This document shows, one piece after another, positions 24,472 through 32,542 of a DNA stretch of 64,000 nt. Both the position numbers and the translations under genes were made by a program. Source of the stretch: Streptomyces brevispora (GTDB taxonomy: Bacteria; Actinomycetota; Actinomycetes; Streptomycetales; Streptomycetaceae). The DNA lies in contig NZ_VIWW01000001.1 in NCBI RefSeq assembly GCF_007829885.1, forward strand, positions 3,410,001 through 3,474,000. Reading direction: 5' to 3'. The notes under the pieces were generated by a model that saw nothing but the letters and a program-made list of their open reading frames with translations, did not search any database and had not been told where the DNA came from. Position 1 is the first letter of the stretch. Every line of letters starts with the position of its first letter.

Positions 24472-25233
24472 TTACTTCTTCTTGCCCTGGTTCTTCACGG
24501 CCTCGATCGCGGCCTTCGCCGCGTCCGGGTCGAGGTACGTGCCGCCCGGCTTCAACGGGCGGAAGTCCGCGTCCAGTTCGTATGCGAGCGGGATGCCGGT
24601 CGGGATGTTCAGGCCCGCGATGTCGGCGTCGGAGACGCCGTCGAGGTGCTTGACCAGGGCCCGGAGGCTGTTGCCGTGCGCGGCGACCAGGACCGTGCGG
24701 CCGGCCAGGAGGTCCGGGACGATGCCGTCGTACCAGTACGGCAGCATGCGGACGACGACGTCCTTGAGGCACTCGGTGCGCGGGCGCAGCTCCGGCGGGA
24801 TCGTCGCGTAGCGCGCGTCGTCGCTCTGGGAGAACTCGGTGCCGTCCTCCAGGGCGGGCGGCGGGGTGTCGTACGAGCGGCGCCAGAGCATGAACTGCTC
24901 CTCGCCGAACTCGGCGAGCGTCTGCGCCTTGTCCTTGCCCTGCAGGGCGCCGTAGTGGCGCTCGTTCAGCCGCCAGGAGCGGTGGACGGGGATCCAGTGG
25001 CGGTCCGCGGACTCCAGCGCGAGCTGGGCGGTGCGGATGGCGCGCTTCTGGAGCGAGGTGTGCAGCACATCGGGGAGCAGGCCGGCGTCCTTGAGCAGCT
25101 CACCGCCGCGGACCGCCTCCTTCTCGCCCTTCTCGGTGAGGTTGACGTCCACCCATCCGGTGAACAGGTTCTTCGCGTTCCATTCGCTCTCGCCGTGGCG
25201 GAGGAGGATCAGCTTGTACGGTGCTTCGGCCAT
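24472..25233 (-). CDS. gpmA: 2,3-bisphosphoglycerate-dependent phosphoglycerate mutase
   Basis: A 253-residue histidine-phosphatase-superfamily enzyme interconverting 3- and 2-phosphoglycerate in glycolysis. The catalytic region [20 protein letters not shown] carries the phosphorylated histidine in RHGE. Further active-site features are [57 protein letters not shown] and the second histidine in [16 protein letters not shown]. The length is normal for the family. The expected chromosomal neighbours, mshA-ybjN upstream and an MFS gene downstream, are both present. Confidence 0.96.
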   Translation of the reverse strand: MAEAPYKLILLRHGESEWNAKNLFTGWVDVNLTEKGEKEAVRGGELLKDAGLLPDVLHTSLQKRAIRTAQLALESADRHWIPVHRSWRLNERHYGALQGKDKAQTLAEFGEEQFMLWRRSYDTPPPALEDGTEFSQSDDARYATIPPELRPRTECLKDVVVRMLPYWYDGIVPDLLAGRTVLVAAHGNSLRALVKHLDGVSDADIAGLNIPTGIPLAYELDADFRPLKPGGTYLDPDAAKAAIEAVKNQGKKK

Positions 25234-25321
25234 GAGCCCGAGCGTAATCGAACCCGTGCGGGCCGCGCGCGCCCGGCCACAGGGCGGACAGCCGGACCGG
25301 CCGGGGAGCCGGGGGACGGCT

Positions 25322-25346
25322 TCGATTGACGGCAGCCGTCAATCGA
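25322..25346. promoter_or_regulatory. 25-bp palindrome upstream of the MFS gene
   Basis: TCGATTGACGGC (25322-25333) and GCCGTCAATCGA (25335-25346) are exact reverse complements around a single A. The palindrome lies 97 bases before the MFS start and 89 bases from the divergent gpmA start, so it is a candidate operator for either. No regulator gene is adjacent. Confidence 0.65.
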
Positions 25347-25442
25347 GTGGCAGGGCGGAAGCAGCGGTTCGTAATGTTCGGATCGGAGGCGGGCCTCTTA
25401 CCGTCGCCGATCCGATTCCTTACGTCCCCGGGGGGAACCCGC

Positions 25443-26780
25443 ATGTCTGTCGCCGGTCTCAGGCGGGCCACCCGTGACACCGTCTCCGGGTTCCCCAGGG
25501 AGTTCTGGTGGCTGTGGACCAGCACCCTGGTCAACCGGCTGGGGGCGTTCGTCGCCACGTTCATGGCCCTGTACCTGACGCTGGACCGGGGCTACTCCGC
25601 CTCGTACGCCGGACTGGTCGCCGCGCTGCACGGGCTCGGCGGGGTCGTGTCCTCGCTCGGGGCCGGGGTGATGACCGACCGGTTCGGGCGTCGGCCCACG
25701 ATGCTGGTCGCGCAGGTCTCGACGGCCGTCTCGGTGGCGGTGCTCGGCTTCATGGTCCATCCGGTGGCCATCGCCGGCGTCGCCTTCGTGGTCGGCATGG
25801 CCAGCAACGCCTCGCGCCCCGCCGTGCAGGCGATGATCGCCGACATCGTCCGGCCCGAGGACCGGGTGCGGGCCTTCTCGCTCAACTACTGGGCTATCAA
25901 CCTGGGGTTCGCGGTCTCGTCGGCCGGTGCCGGGTTCGTCGCCGAGTACAGCTATCTCGCGGGCTTCGTCGGTGAGGCGCTGATGACCCTGGTCTGCGCC
26001 GTCGTCGTCTTCATGAAGGTGCCGGAGTCCCGGCCGGAGAAGGCCCCGCGCACGGTTGCCGACGCCTCGGGCTCCTCTGGCTCCTCGCACTCCGATGACG
26101 TCCGGCTCGGCACGGTGCTGCGTGACGGGCGGTTCATGGGGGTCGTCGGGCTGTCGTTCGTGATCGCCCTGATCTTCCAACAGGGATACGTGGGGCTGCC
26201 GGTGGCCATGGGGACGGACGGGTTCAGCAGCTCCGACTTCGGCACCGCCGTCGCCGTCAACGGCGTGATGATCGTGGTCCTCCAGATCCCGGTCACCCGC
26301 CTCATCCAGCACCGCGACCCGCGCCGGCTGCTCATCGTGTCGTCGCTGCTGGCGGGGTACGGGTTCGGGCTGACCGCGTTCGCCGGCTCGGTCGCCGTGT
26401 ACGCGCTGACGATCTGCGTGTGGACCGTCGCCGAGATCGTCAACGCACCCGTGCAGAACGGCCTGGTCGTCCAGCTCTCCCCGGCCCACGGCCGGGGCCG
26501 CTACCAGGGCATGTACACGCTCTCCTGGGCCGCCGCCGCGCTGATCGCCCCGCTGATGTCCGGTGTGGTGATCGACCGCTTCGGGGCCGAGTGGCTGTGG
26601 GGGACGTGCGCGGCCCTGGGGACCGTGGCGGCGTTCGGGTACTGGCTGCTGATGCGCAATCTGCCGGGGTCGGACGTGACGGCGGAGAGCGGCCCCGCCG
26701 CGGCCGGCACCGAAGCCGGTACCGGCCAGGAGCCCGCCGTGGAGCCGGCCGCAGAGCCCGCCGTGGAGCGGACGGCCTGA
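25443..26780 (+). CDS. Major facilitator superfamily transporter
   Basis: A 445-residue membrane protein with about 12 transmembrane helices in two halves. The MFS signature between helices 2 and 3 is GAGVMTDRFGRRPTMLVAQ. Helix 4-5 has GMASNASRPAVQAMIADIVR and the second half has the matching GRGRYQGMYTLSWAAAALIA. The central loop (SRPEKAPRTVADASGSSGSS) and the C-terminus (AVEPAAEPAVERTA) are hydrophilic. Sequence alone suggests a drug-exporter-like subfamily. It is divergent from gpmA, with a 25-bp palindrome between them. Confidence 0.9.
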   Translation: MSVAGLRRATRDTVSGFPREFWWLWTSTLVNRLGAFVATFMALYLTLDRGYSASYAGLVAALHGLGGVVSSLGAGVMTDRFGRRPTMLVAQVSTAVSVAVLGFMVHPVAIAGVAFVVGMASNASRPAVQAMIADIVRPEDRVRAFSLNYWAINLGFAVSSAGAGFVAEYSYLAGFVGEALMTLVCAVVVFMKVPESRPEKAPRTVADASGSSGSSHSDDVRLGTVLRDGRFMGVVGLSFVIALIFQQGYVGLPVAMGTDGFSSSDFGTAVAVNGVMIVVLQIPVTRLIQHRDPRRLLIVSSLLAGYGFGLTAFAGSVAVYALTICVWTVAEIVNAPVQNGLVVQLSPAHGRGRYQGMYTLSWAAAALIAPLMSGVVIDRFGAEWLWGTCAALGTVAAFGYWLLMRNLPGSDVTAESGPAAAGTEAGTGQEPAVEPAAEPAVERTA

Positions 26781-26833
26781 CTCGTAACGCTGACTCGTAC
26801 GGCCTGACTCGGACGGCCTGACTCGTACGGCCT
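26771..26833. repeat. CTGACTCGTACGG direct repeats after the MFS gene
   Basis: Four imperfect copies of CTGACTCGTACGGC, starting at the MFS stop codon, run to about 26833. They contain no gene and look like slippage products. Confidence 0.6.
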
Positions 26834-26865
26834 TACCCGGATGGCCGTAGGCGGACCTACGCGGA

Positions 26866-26901
26866 GAGCACCCCGCGCGGAGCGTTCTCCGCGCGGGGCT
26901 C
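26866..26901 (-). terminator. Terminator of the cysteine-rich gene
   Basis: CCCCGCGCGGAG (26871-26882) and CTCCGCGCGGGG (26887-26898) pair perfectly across a CGTT loop. GAGC/GCTC extends the stem past a bulge. It is 20 bases past the stop of the 48-residue gene and can also serve the convergent MFS gene. Confidence 0.75.
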
Positions 26902-26921
26902 CTCCGGGCGCTCGGCGCCCG

Positions 26922-27068
26922 TCAGCCCGAGCAGCCGCCGCACTGGCACGGGGCTCCGGACTGGCATCCGCATCCGCAGCCCGAGCCGCAGCCGCAGGCG
27001 CCGAGGACGGCTCCGTGCGCCACTTCGGCGGGTGTCTCCTGGGGGTCGGTCGTGGGGGAATCGGCCAT
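26922..27068 (-). CDS. 48-residue cysteine-rich metallothionein-like protein
   Basis: A short gene with strong support: ATG at 27068 preceded by AGGAGGA with optimal spacing, and a terminator just after the stop. The first 22 residues (MADSPTTDPQETPAEVAHGA) are polar and acidic. The C-terminal half is ACGCGSGCGCGCQSGAPCQC, then GGCSG: eight cysteines in 22 residues, mostly as C-x-C, plus one histidine. That density suggests metal (Zn, Cu) binding like a metallothionein, or a peptide precursor. No family is named. It lies 275 bases from phoU on the same strand with its own promoter region. Confidence 0.75.
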   Translation of the reverse strand: MADSPTTDPQETPAEVAHGAVLGACGCGSGCGCGCQSGAPCQCGGCSG

Positions 27069-27189
27069 GGTTCCTCCTCAAGGCGTACGACAGGGCCGTA
27101 CGCCCGCACGGGGCCCACGACCGGGGCGTACGGACAAGTCGTGCCGCCCCACCCCATTGCATGCCCACCCGGGCGGGCGCATCAACGGC

Positions 27190-27213
27190 GCACATACGCA
27201 GGAACGTATGTGC
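27190..27213. promoter_or_regulatory. Inverted repeat upstream of the cysteine-rich gene
   Basis: GCACATACG (27190-27198) and CGTATGTGC (27205-27213) are perfect reverse complements with a 6-base spacer. They lie about 120 bases upstream of the cysteine-rich gene. Candidate regulatory site; nothing is known about the binder. Confidence 0.45.
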
Positions 27214-27236
27214 GACGAAATGCGCCGTCGTGCGCC

Positions 27237-27345
27237 CGTCGCTTCCCGGCCGAGCGACGGCCGAGTCGAGCCACGGGTGACCGACGGCCGAGCGACGGGC
27301 GGGCCGACGGCCGAGCGACGGCCCAGCGACAGCTGACCGACGGCT
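27237..27345. repeat. GACGGCCGAGCGACGG repeats downstream of phoU
   Basis: A block of four to five degenerate copies of GACGGCCGAGCGACGG ends at the phoU stop codon. It holds no gene; it may work as a set of weak hairpins ending phoU transcription. Confidence 0.5.
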
Positions 27346-28021
27346 ACGCGCCCTCCACGTGCGCCGACTGCTGGAGCTCGTCCGCGTGCTCGCCCGTCAC
27401 CAGATAGACCACGCGCTTGGCGACCGACACGGCGTGGTCGGCGAACCGCTCGTAGTAGCGGCCGAGCAGTGTCACATCGACGGCCGTCTCGATGCCGTGC
27501 TTCCACCGGTCGTCCATCAGGTGCTGGAACAGCGTGCGGTGCAGCAGGTCCATCTCGTCGTCATCCTGCTCCAGCTGGAGCGCCAGGTCGACGTCCTTGG
27601 TGATGATCACCTCGGCGGCCTTGGCCATCAGGCGCTGCGCCAGCTGCCCCATCTCCAGGATGGTGGCGTGCAGGTCGTGCGGCACCGCGGTCTGCGGGAA
27701 GCGCAGCCGGGCCAGCTTGGCGACGTGCTGGGCGAGGTCGCCCGAGCGCTCCAGGTCGGCGCTCATCCGGAGCGAGGTGACCACGATCCGCAGATCGGTC
27801 GCCACCGGCTGCTGCCGCGCCAGCAGGGCGATGGCCCTGGCCTCCAGGTCGTGCTGCAGGTCGTCGACCTTCTGGTCGGCGGCGATCACGGTCTCCGCGA
27901 GTTTGAGATCGGCATCGAGCATGGACGTCGTCGCCCGGCCGATCGCCGACCCGACGAGCCGGGCCATCTCGACCAGCCCCTCGCCGATCGAGTCGAGTTC
28001 CTCGTGGTAGGCGTCACGCAT
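27344..28021 (-). CDS. phoU: Phosphate signalling protein PhoU
   Basis: A 225-residue all-helical protein with two PhoU repeats. The first contains YHEELDSIGEGLVEMARLVG, EARAIALLARQQPVATDLR and ERSGDLAQHVAKLA. The second contains LLHRTLFQHLMDD, VDVTLLGRYYERFADHAVSV and VVYLVTGEHA. The E/D-x3-D clusters (ERSGD, ERFAD) bind metal. PhoU relays the state of the Pst phosphate transporter to PhoR and damps the Pho response; it is cytosolic at the membrane. The ATG at 28021 is the start. It is divergent from phoR-phoP with a PHO box between, the arrangement I know from S. coelicolor (SCO4228-4230). Confidence 0.95.
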   Translation of the reverse strand: MRDAYHEELDSIGEGLVEMARLVGSAIGRATTSMLDADLKLAETVIAADQKVDDLQHDLEARAIALLARQQPVATDLRIVVTSLRMSADLERSGDLAQHVAKLARLRFPQTAVPHDLHATILEMGQLAQRLMAKAAEVIITKDVDLALQLEQDDDEMDLLHRTLFQHLMDDRWKHGIETAVDVTLLGRYYERFADHAVSVAKRVVYLVTGEHADELQQSAHVEGA

Positions 28022-28116
28022 GGGAAGTCCCTCTCCAGTCCTTTGAAACCGAGGCCGGGGCCAGCTCTGAACCCCACGCTCCCACGGTGACCCGGGTACG
28101 CGTCTGGATCCGACCG

Positions 28117-28149
28117 GCCAAGTGAACCAGTTCTTGCTCCTCGGTGAAC
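28117..28149 (-). promoter_or_regulatory. PHO box between phoU and phoR
   Basis: On the minus strand GTTCACCGAGG (28139-28149) and GTTCACTTGGC (28117-28127) are spaced exactly 22 bases apart. This is two 11-base direct-repeat units of the GTTCACC type, with a degenerate unit between. It matches the streptomycete PhoP-binding consensus as I know it. The location suggests autoregulation of phoRP and control of phoU. Confidence 0.75.
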
Positions 28150-28222
28150 TCTGGGCGACGAGTGTTCGAGTAGGCACTCGGATGGCTGGGAGAGTGTCCG
28201 TCTTGCCGCATAACCTGGACAC

Positions 28223-29497
28223 ATGGACGTGAACGCGGCGGTCGCCGCAGCTGCAGCGATCGCCGGGCTGTGTACCGGTGTGATCGCCATGCTGGCGTTC
28301 CGCTGGAGCGAGCGCGACCAGAAGAAGCCGACGCGTACGTCCCTGCGGCCCGACAGCAAGGGGCCGCTGCCCCCCGGGGTCGACACGGTCCTGTCCGTGC
28401 TCAGCTCCTCCGCCGTCGTGCTCGACGAGAGCGACAGCGTCGTCAAGGCCAGCTCCGCCGCGTATGCGCTGGGACTGGTCAGGGGCGGGCGGCTCTCCGT
28501 CGAGCCGATGCTGAACATGGCCAGGGACACCCGCCGTGACGGTGAGATACGCCAGGTCGAACTGGACCTCCCGCGGCGCGGTACCGGCCGGGGCGAGGCC
28601 CTCGCGGTCTCCGCCCGGGTCGCCCCGCTGGGCTCCCGGCTGGTGCTGCTGCTGGTCGAGGACCTCACCGAGGCCCGCCGCATCGAAGCGGTACGGCGCG
28701 ACTTCGTCGCCAACGTCAGCCATGAGCTCAAGACCCCGACCGGAGCACTGTCCCTGCTCTCGGAGGCGGTCATGGACGCCTCCGACGACCCGGAGGCGGT
28801 GGAACGGTTCGCGGGGCGGATGCAGATCGAGGCGACCCGGCTCACCAACCTCGTGCAGGAGCTCATCGACCTCTCCCGGGTGCAGAACGACGACCCGCTG
28901 GAGGACGCCGAACCGGTACGGGTGGACGAACTGGTCGCCGAGGCCATCGACCGCTGCCGGCAGCAGGCCGGCTCCAAACAGATCACCATGGCAGCGGGCG
29001 GCACCGCCGAGCTCCGCGTCTGGGGCAACCGCGGCCAGCTCGCCGCCGCTCTCGGCAACCTCGTCGAGAACGCGGTCAACTACAGCCCCGCCCGCACCCG
29101 CGTCGGCATCGCCGCCCGCCGGGTGGCCGTGTCCGGCGGGAACGAGATCGAGATAGCCGTGACCGACCAGGGCATCGGCATCTCGGAGAAGGACCGCGAG
29201 CGGGTCTTCGAACGGTTCTACCGCGTCGACCCGGCCCGCTCACGGGCCACCGGTGGCACCGGCCTCGGCCTCGCCATCGTCAAGCACGTGGCCGCCTCGC
29301 ACGGCGGGGAGGTCACCGTCTGGAGCTCGGAGGGACAGGGCTCCACCTTCACCCTGCGGCTGCCCGAAGCGGGCGCCGCAAGGGATCGGGACCGCACATC
29401 AGGCGGACCGCTCATCGTCAACGGCGACGAGGGGCCGTACCAGGCCGCCGCCCCTGACACTCTTGATCCATTCCCTGCCCCGGAGGTCCTTCCGTGA
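28223..29497 (+). CDS. phoR: Phosphate-sensing histidine kinase PhoR
   Basis: A 424-residue sensor kinase. A single N-terminal membrane helix (AAVAAAAAIAGLCTGVIAML) is followed by a PAS-like region and a HisKA domain with the phosphorylated histidine in RRDFVANVSHELKTPTGALS. The ATPase domain has the N box LGNLVENAVNYSPARTR, G1 DQGIGISEKDRERVFERFY and G2 GGTGLGLAIVKHVAASHGG. It phosphorylates PhoP when phosphate is low. Upstream, TAACCT (28211-28216) sits about seven bases before the ATG, so the transcript may be leaderless. The last four bases overlap the phoP GTG, giving a coupled operon. Confidence 0.95.
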   Translation: MDVNAAVAAAAAIAGLCTGVIAMLAFRWSERDQKKPTRTSLRPDSKGPLPPGVDTVLSVLSSSAVVLDESDSVVKASSAAYALGLVRGGRLSVEPMLNMARDTRRDGEIRQVELDLPRRGTGRGEALAVSARVAPLGSRLVLLLVEDLTEARRIEAVRRDFVANVSHELKTPTGALSLLSEAVMDASDDPEAVERFAGRMQIEATRLTNLVQELIDLSRVQNDDPLEDAEPVRVDELVAEAIDRCRQQAGSKQITMAAGGTAELRVWGNRGQLAAALGNLVENAVNYSPARTRVGIAARRVAVSGGNEIEIAVTDQGIGISEKDRERVFERFYRVDPARSRATGGTGLGLAIVKHVAASHGGEVTVWSSEGQGSTFTLRLPEAGAARDRDRTSGGPLIVNGDEGPYQAAAPDTLDPFPAPEVLP

Positions 29498-30174
29498 CCC
29501 GAGTGCTTGTCGTCGAGGATGAGGAATCCTTCAGCGACGCCCTGTCCTACATGCTCCGCAAGGAAGGCTTCGAGGTCGCCATCGCGGCCACCGGGCCCGA
29601 CGGGCTGGACGAGTTCGAGCGCAACGGCGCCGACCTCGTGCTCCTCGACCTGATGCTGCCCGGGCTGCCCGGCACCGAGGTCTGCCGGCAGCTGCGCAGC
29701 AAGTCCAATGTCCCCGTGATCATGGTCACGGCCAAGGACAGCGAGATCGACAAGGTCGTCGGCCTGGAAATAGGAGCCGACGACTATGTGACCAAGCCCT
29801 TCTCCTCGCGCGAGCTCGTCGCCCGCATCCGCGCGGTGCTGCGCCGCCGCGGGGAGCCGGAGGAGGTCAGCCCGGCCGCCCTGGAGGCGGGCCCGGTCCG
29901 GATGGACGTGGACCGACACGTCGTCACGGTCTCCGGCGGCAAGGTCGACCTGCCGCTCAAGGAGTTCGACCTGCTGGAAATGCTGCTGCGCAACGCCGGC
30001 CGGGTGCTGACCCGGATGCAGCTGATCGACCGGGTCTGGGGTGCGGACTACGTGGGCGACACCAAGACGCTCGACGTCCACGTGAAGCGGCTGCGAGCCA
30101 AGATCGAGCCCGATCCGGGTGCGCCGCGGTTCCTGGTGACGGTGCGGGGCCTCGGGTACAAGTTCGAGCCGTAA
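29494..30174 (+). CDS. phoP: Response regulator PhoP
   Basis: A 226-residue OmpR-family regulator that binds PHO boxes to switch phosphate-starvation genes and, in Streptomyces, many antibiotic and nitrogen genes. The receiver domain (1-120) has the acidic pair in VLVVEDEESF, the phospho-acceptor Asp in LVLLDLMLPGLPG and the lysine in DDYVTKPFSSRE. The winged helix (about 130-226) has LPLKEFDLLEMLLRNAGRVL, TRMQLIDRVWGADYVGDTKT and VHVKRLRAKIE, ending VRGLGYKFEP. The GTG start overlaps the phoR stop (GTGA). Confidence 0.96.
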   Translation: MTRVLVVEDEESFSDALSYMLRKEGFEVAIAATGPDGLDEFERNGADLVLLDLMLPGLPGTEVCRQLRSKSNVPVIMVTAKDSEIDKVVGLEIGADDYVTKPFSSRELVARIRAVLRRRGEPEEVSPAALEAGPVRMDVDRHVVTVSGGKVDLPLKEFDLLEMLLRNAGRVLTRMQLIDRVWGADYVGDTKTLDVHVKRLRAKIEPDPGAPRFLVTVRGLGYKFEP

Positions 30175-30221
30175 ACCGGCCCGCCGCCGATGCCGCTGTT
30201 ACCGAGGCTCCGAGGCGATGA

Positions 30222-30266
30222 GTACGGCTGAGGCGCCTCCCGGACCGGGAGGCGCCTCAGCCGTAC
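30222..30266. terminator. Long bidirectional hairpin between phoP and the lipoprotein gene
   Basis: Two 22-base arms, 30222-30243 (beginning GTACGGCTGAGGCG) and 30245-30266 (ending CGCCTCAGCCGTAC), are exact reverse complements with a single A in the middle. It lies between two convergent genes, so it probably stops transcription in both directions. Confidence 0.85.
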
Positions 30267-30288
30267 GCGCGTGTGCGGGGGAGTGCCG

Positions 30289-30978
30289 TCAGTTGCTCGG
30301 CGGCATCGAGCCGGACGCCGCGTCGGTCGGGGTGGTCGTGTCGCTCGACGACGCCGGATCGGACGGGGCGTCCGACGAGTCGGCGGGGGCCCCGGAGGCG
30401 GCGCCGGAGCCGGACGGCGAGGCGCTGGACGAACTCGACGGGGTCGTCTTCGGCAGCTCCGGGAGCGAGCTGGGACCGAAGCCCTTGAAGTGGCTGCCGG
30501 ACGGGACGACCGATGCGCCCAGCGTGATGTCGCCGGACTTGCTGAGCTTGAAGACCAGGTTCTGCACGTTGCCGTTCTGTATGTCCTCGCTGCCGTTCTC
30601 GATCACCGCGGCGGCGTTGCCCTGCCCGCCGAGCACCACCCTGCCGCCGGCCGGGACGACGACCGGTCCCGAGCCCTTGGCGGCGTGCAGCCGCACGGAC
30701 GCGCTGGTGCCGGCCAGGGTGATGGCGTCGAGGGTCTCCGCCTTGGTGCCGTTGTTGAACAGAGTCGCGGCCACGACGGCCGGGCCCTTGGTCTCGCGGA
30801 CCGGCTGGGTGATGACGTTGACGTTCTGGATCTTGATGAAGCCGACCGAGGTGGCGGCGTTGTCAGGCCTGACTTCGAGTGTCTGCGCGTTGTCGCCGGC
30901 AGCGCATGCGGAGAGCGCGGCGATCGAGAACGCGATGGCAGTGGCGGCGAAAGCGCCGTGTCGAAGGCTGCGGCTCAC
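30289..30978 (-). CDS. Lipoprotein, PCuAC/DUF461-like
   Basis: A 229-residue exported lipoprotein. The signal MSRSLRHGAFAATAIAFSIA ends with the lipobox SACAAG, with lipidation at that cysteine. The central beta-sandwich (FIKIQNVNVITQPVRETKGP, VVAATLFNNGTKAETLDAIT, GSGPVVVPAGGRVVLGGQGN) resembles the DUF461/PCuAC copper-chaperone fold, but the H-x-M motifs for copper are not visible. The C-terminal 60 residues are Ser/Pro/Ala-rich. The GTG at 30978 is preceded by AAGGAG; the frame extends upstream to 31047 but without signal-peptide character. It is convergent with phoP. Confidence 0.75.
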   Translation of the reverse strand: MSRSLRHGAFAATAIAFSIAALSACAAGDNAQTLEVRPDNAATSVGFIKIQNVNVITQPVRETKGPAVVAATLFNNGTKAETLDAITLAGTSASVRLHAAKGSGPVVVPAGGRVVLGGQGNAAAVIENGSEDIQNGNVQNLVFKLSKSGDITLGASVVPSGSHFKGFGPSSLPELPKTTPSSSSSASPSGSGAASGAPADSSDAPSDPASSSDTTTPTDAASGSMPPSN

Positions 30979-31598
30979 GGCGGCGGCAACTCCTTGAACG
31001 AGCGGACTTACGGACGGGGTCGGGCGAGTGGTGTCGAAGACCGACAAGTGTGTGTCAGCGGTCAGGTTACCGAGCCGTCGTCCCTGCCCCGCACCCGACC
31101 CGCCCCGGGGCGCTCCGGGGATCGTGGGGCTGCCGGGGGTGATGATTCGCGTGCCGTTCTCATAACACGCTTGATCAATTCCTCCGGACGTTCGGCCCGC
31201 GCTTCCCGCGGATGTTCCACCGGGCTTGGCGCGACCTCGGCGTATTCATTGCGCATAATCCTCACGACGGTCGAACGTTGATCAATTTGATTGGCCATCG
31301 GCGCTTACCGCCGTACGAGTGATCGATCCCTGAACGGAGTACGGAAAGTTCATCATCCTGAACCCGGCAAACCAGGACGTTAGGTCGCTTCCGAGTAGGT
31401 TCCGACAGGTGTGGCGGCCACGTTTCGCCCCGCCCGTACAGCCGCTCCGACCTGCGAATACCGTCTCCGGCGAGCCTTCCGCAGCACGTACGTGTTGCAG
31501 TTGTCAAGCCCCGAGATATGCCCTGACCTGCGAAAACGCCATTCAGGAGAAGCTGTTCTCGTGTTACTCTGGATAGCCACGGAAGGGGTACCTGTCAC
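30979..31598. other. 620-base intergenic region upstream of carD
   Basis: The region is less GC-rich than its surroundings and should hold the promoters of the lipoprotein gene and of carD. A 78-codon minus-strand frame at 31062-31298 was considered and rejected as a gene. GGAAGGGG precedes carD by ten bases. Confidence 0.5.
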
Positions 31599-32081
31599 AT
31601 GACGTTCAAGGTTGGCGACACCGTGGTCTATCCCCATCACGGGGCCGCGCTGATCGAGGCTATCGAAACTCGCCAGATCAAAGGCGTGGACAAGACCTAC
31701 TTGGTGCTCAAGGTCGCTCAGGGCGACTTGACGGTGCGTGTGCCGGCGGACAATGCGGAGTTCGTGGGTGTGCGTGACGTGGTCGGGCAGGAAGGGCTGG
31801 ACCGGGTCTTCGAGGTGCTGCGCGCGCCGTATGCCGAAGAGCCGACGAACTGGTCCCGTCGTTACAAGGCAAATCTCGAGAAGCTCGCCTCCGGCGATGT
31901 CATCAAGGTCGCGGAAGTAGTTCGTGACCTGTGGCGTCGTGAGCGTGAGCGTGGACTCTCCGCAGGTGAGAAGCGCATGCTCGCCAAGGCTCGCCAGATC
32001 CTGGTGAGCGAGCTCGCCCTCGCGGAGAACACCAACGAGGACAAGGCCGAGGCCCTGCTGGACGAGGTCCTCGCGTCCTGA
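31599..32081 (+). CDS. carD: CarD-family RNA polymerase-binding transcription factor
   Basis: A 160-residue essential-type global regulator. The N-terminal Tudor-like RNAP-interaction domain (about 1-60) reads [40 protein letters not shown]. The helical C-terminal domain contains [40 protein letters not shown] and [18 protein letters not shown]. CarD binds RNAP beta and stabilises open complexes at promoters, including rRNA promoters. The length is normal. It is monocistronic and followed by the ispD-ispF operon, which is common in actinobacteria. Confidence 0.96.
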   Translation: MTFKVGDTVVYPHHGAALIEAIETRQIKGVDKTYLVLKVAQGDLTVRVPADNAEFVGVRDVVGQEGLDRVFEVLRAPYAEEPTNWSRRYKANLEKLASGDVIKVAEVVRDLWRRERERGLSAGEKRMLAKARQILVSELALAENTNEDKAEALLDEVLAS

Positions 32082-32542
32082 ACCGGATCACACCGGTCTA
32101 AGGCGTGAATATTGTGCCGCGGTGCCCGTTGACCAGCCGTATGAACGGCGTGTCGTCGGGCCCTGCGGCATGTCCGGATCAGGATTCCGGCGGCGCGAAT
32201 GACGGGATTCCGGCGGTCCGACTGCGAATTTCGGACACGTGGATTCCAGACACATTCCGGATTCCGGGCATGGAGACGCCTGCGGGCGGTGAGGCCCGAG
32301 GATCCCTGATGTTGCTCGCGATGCGCCGACGCGTTGGCCTCGTCGGCGATCCCCCGGTACTTTGCTCGCGATCTTGTGAAAGTCGACGTGTCAGGCCGAT
32401 CCCGAGCGGCCGGGGCGGTCCTCGTCTCGTCCGGGGGCACGGAAAGGGTCCCGGTCGAGTCATGGCGTAGCGCCCGGCTCGATTGAGGCCATACCCACGT
32501 CGGCCGTGGAGACAAACATGCCGACGCTTCGGAGTGCAACCG
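32082..32542. other. 461-base gap upstream of ispD with repeated GGATTCCGG motifs
   Basis: No gene is seen. GGATTCCGG occurs at 32182, 32205 and 32259, with a partial copy at 32241 and a further ATTCCGG at 32254. It contains low-GC runs such as GCGAATTTCGG that are unlike coding DNA. It presumably includes the carD terminator and the ispDF promoter. Confidence 0.5.

Noticed and set aside
31062..31298. 78-codon minus-strand frame between the lipoprotein gene and carD
   Set aside because: Third-position GC is low for this genome, there is no good ribosome-binding site and no recognisable family. Probably non-coding.
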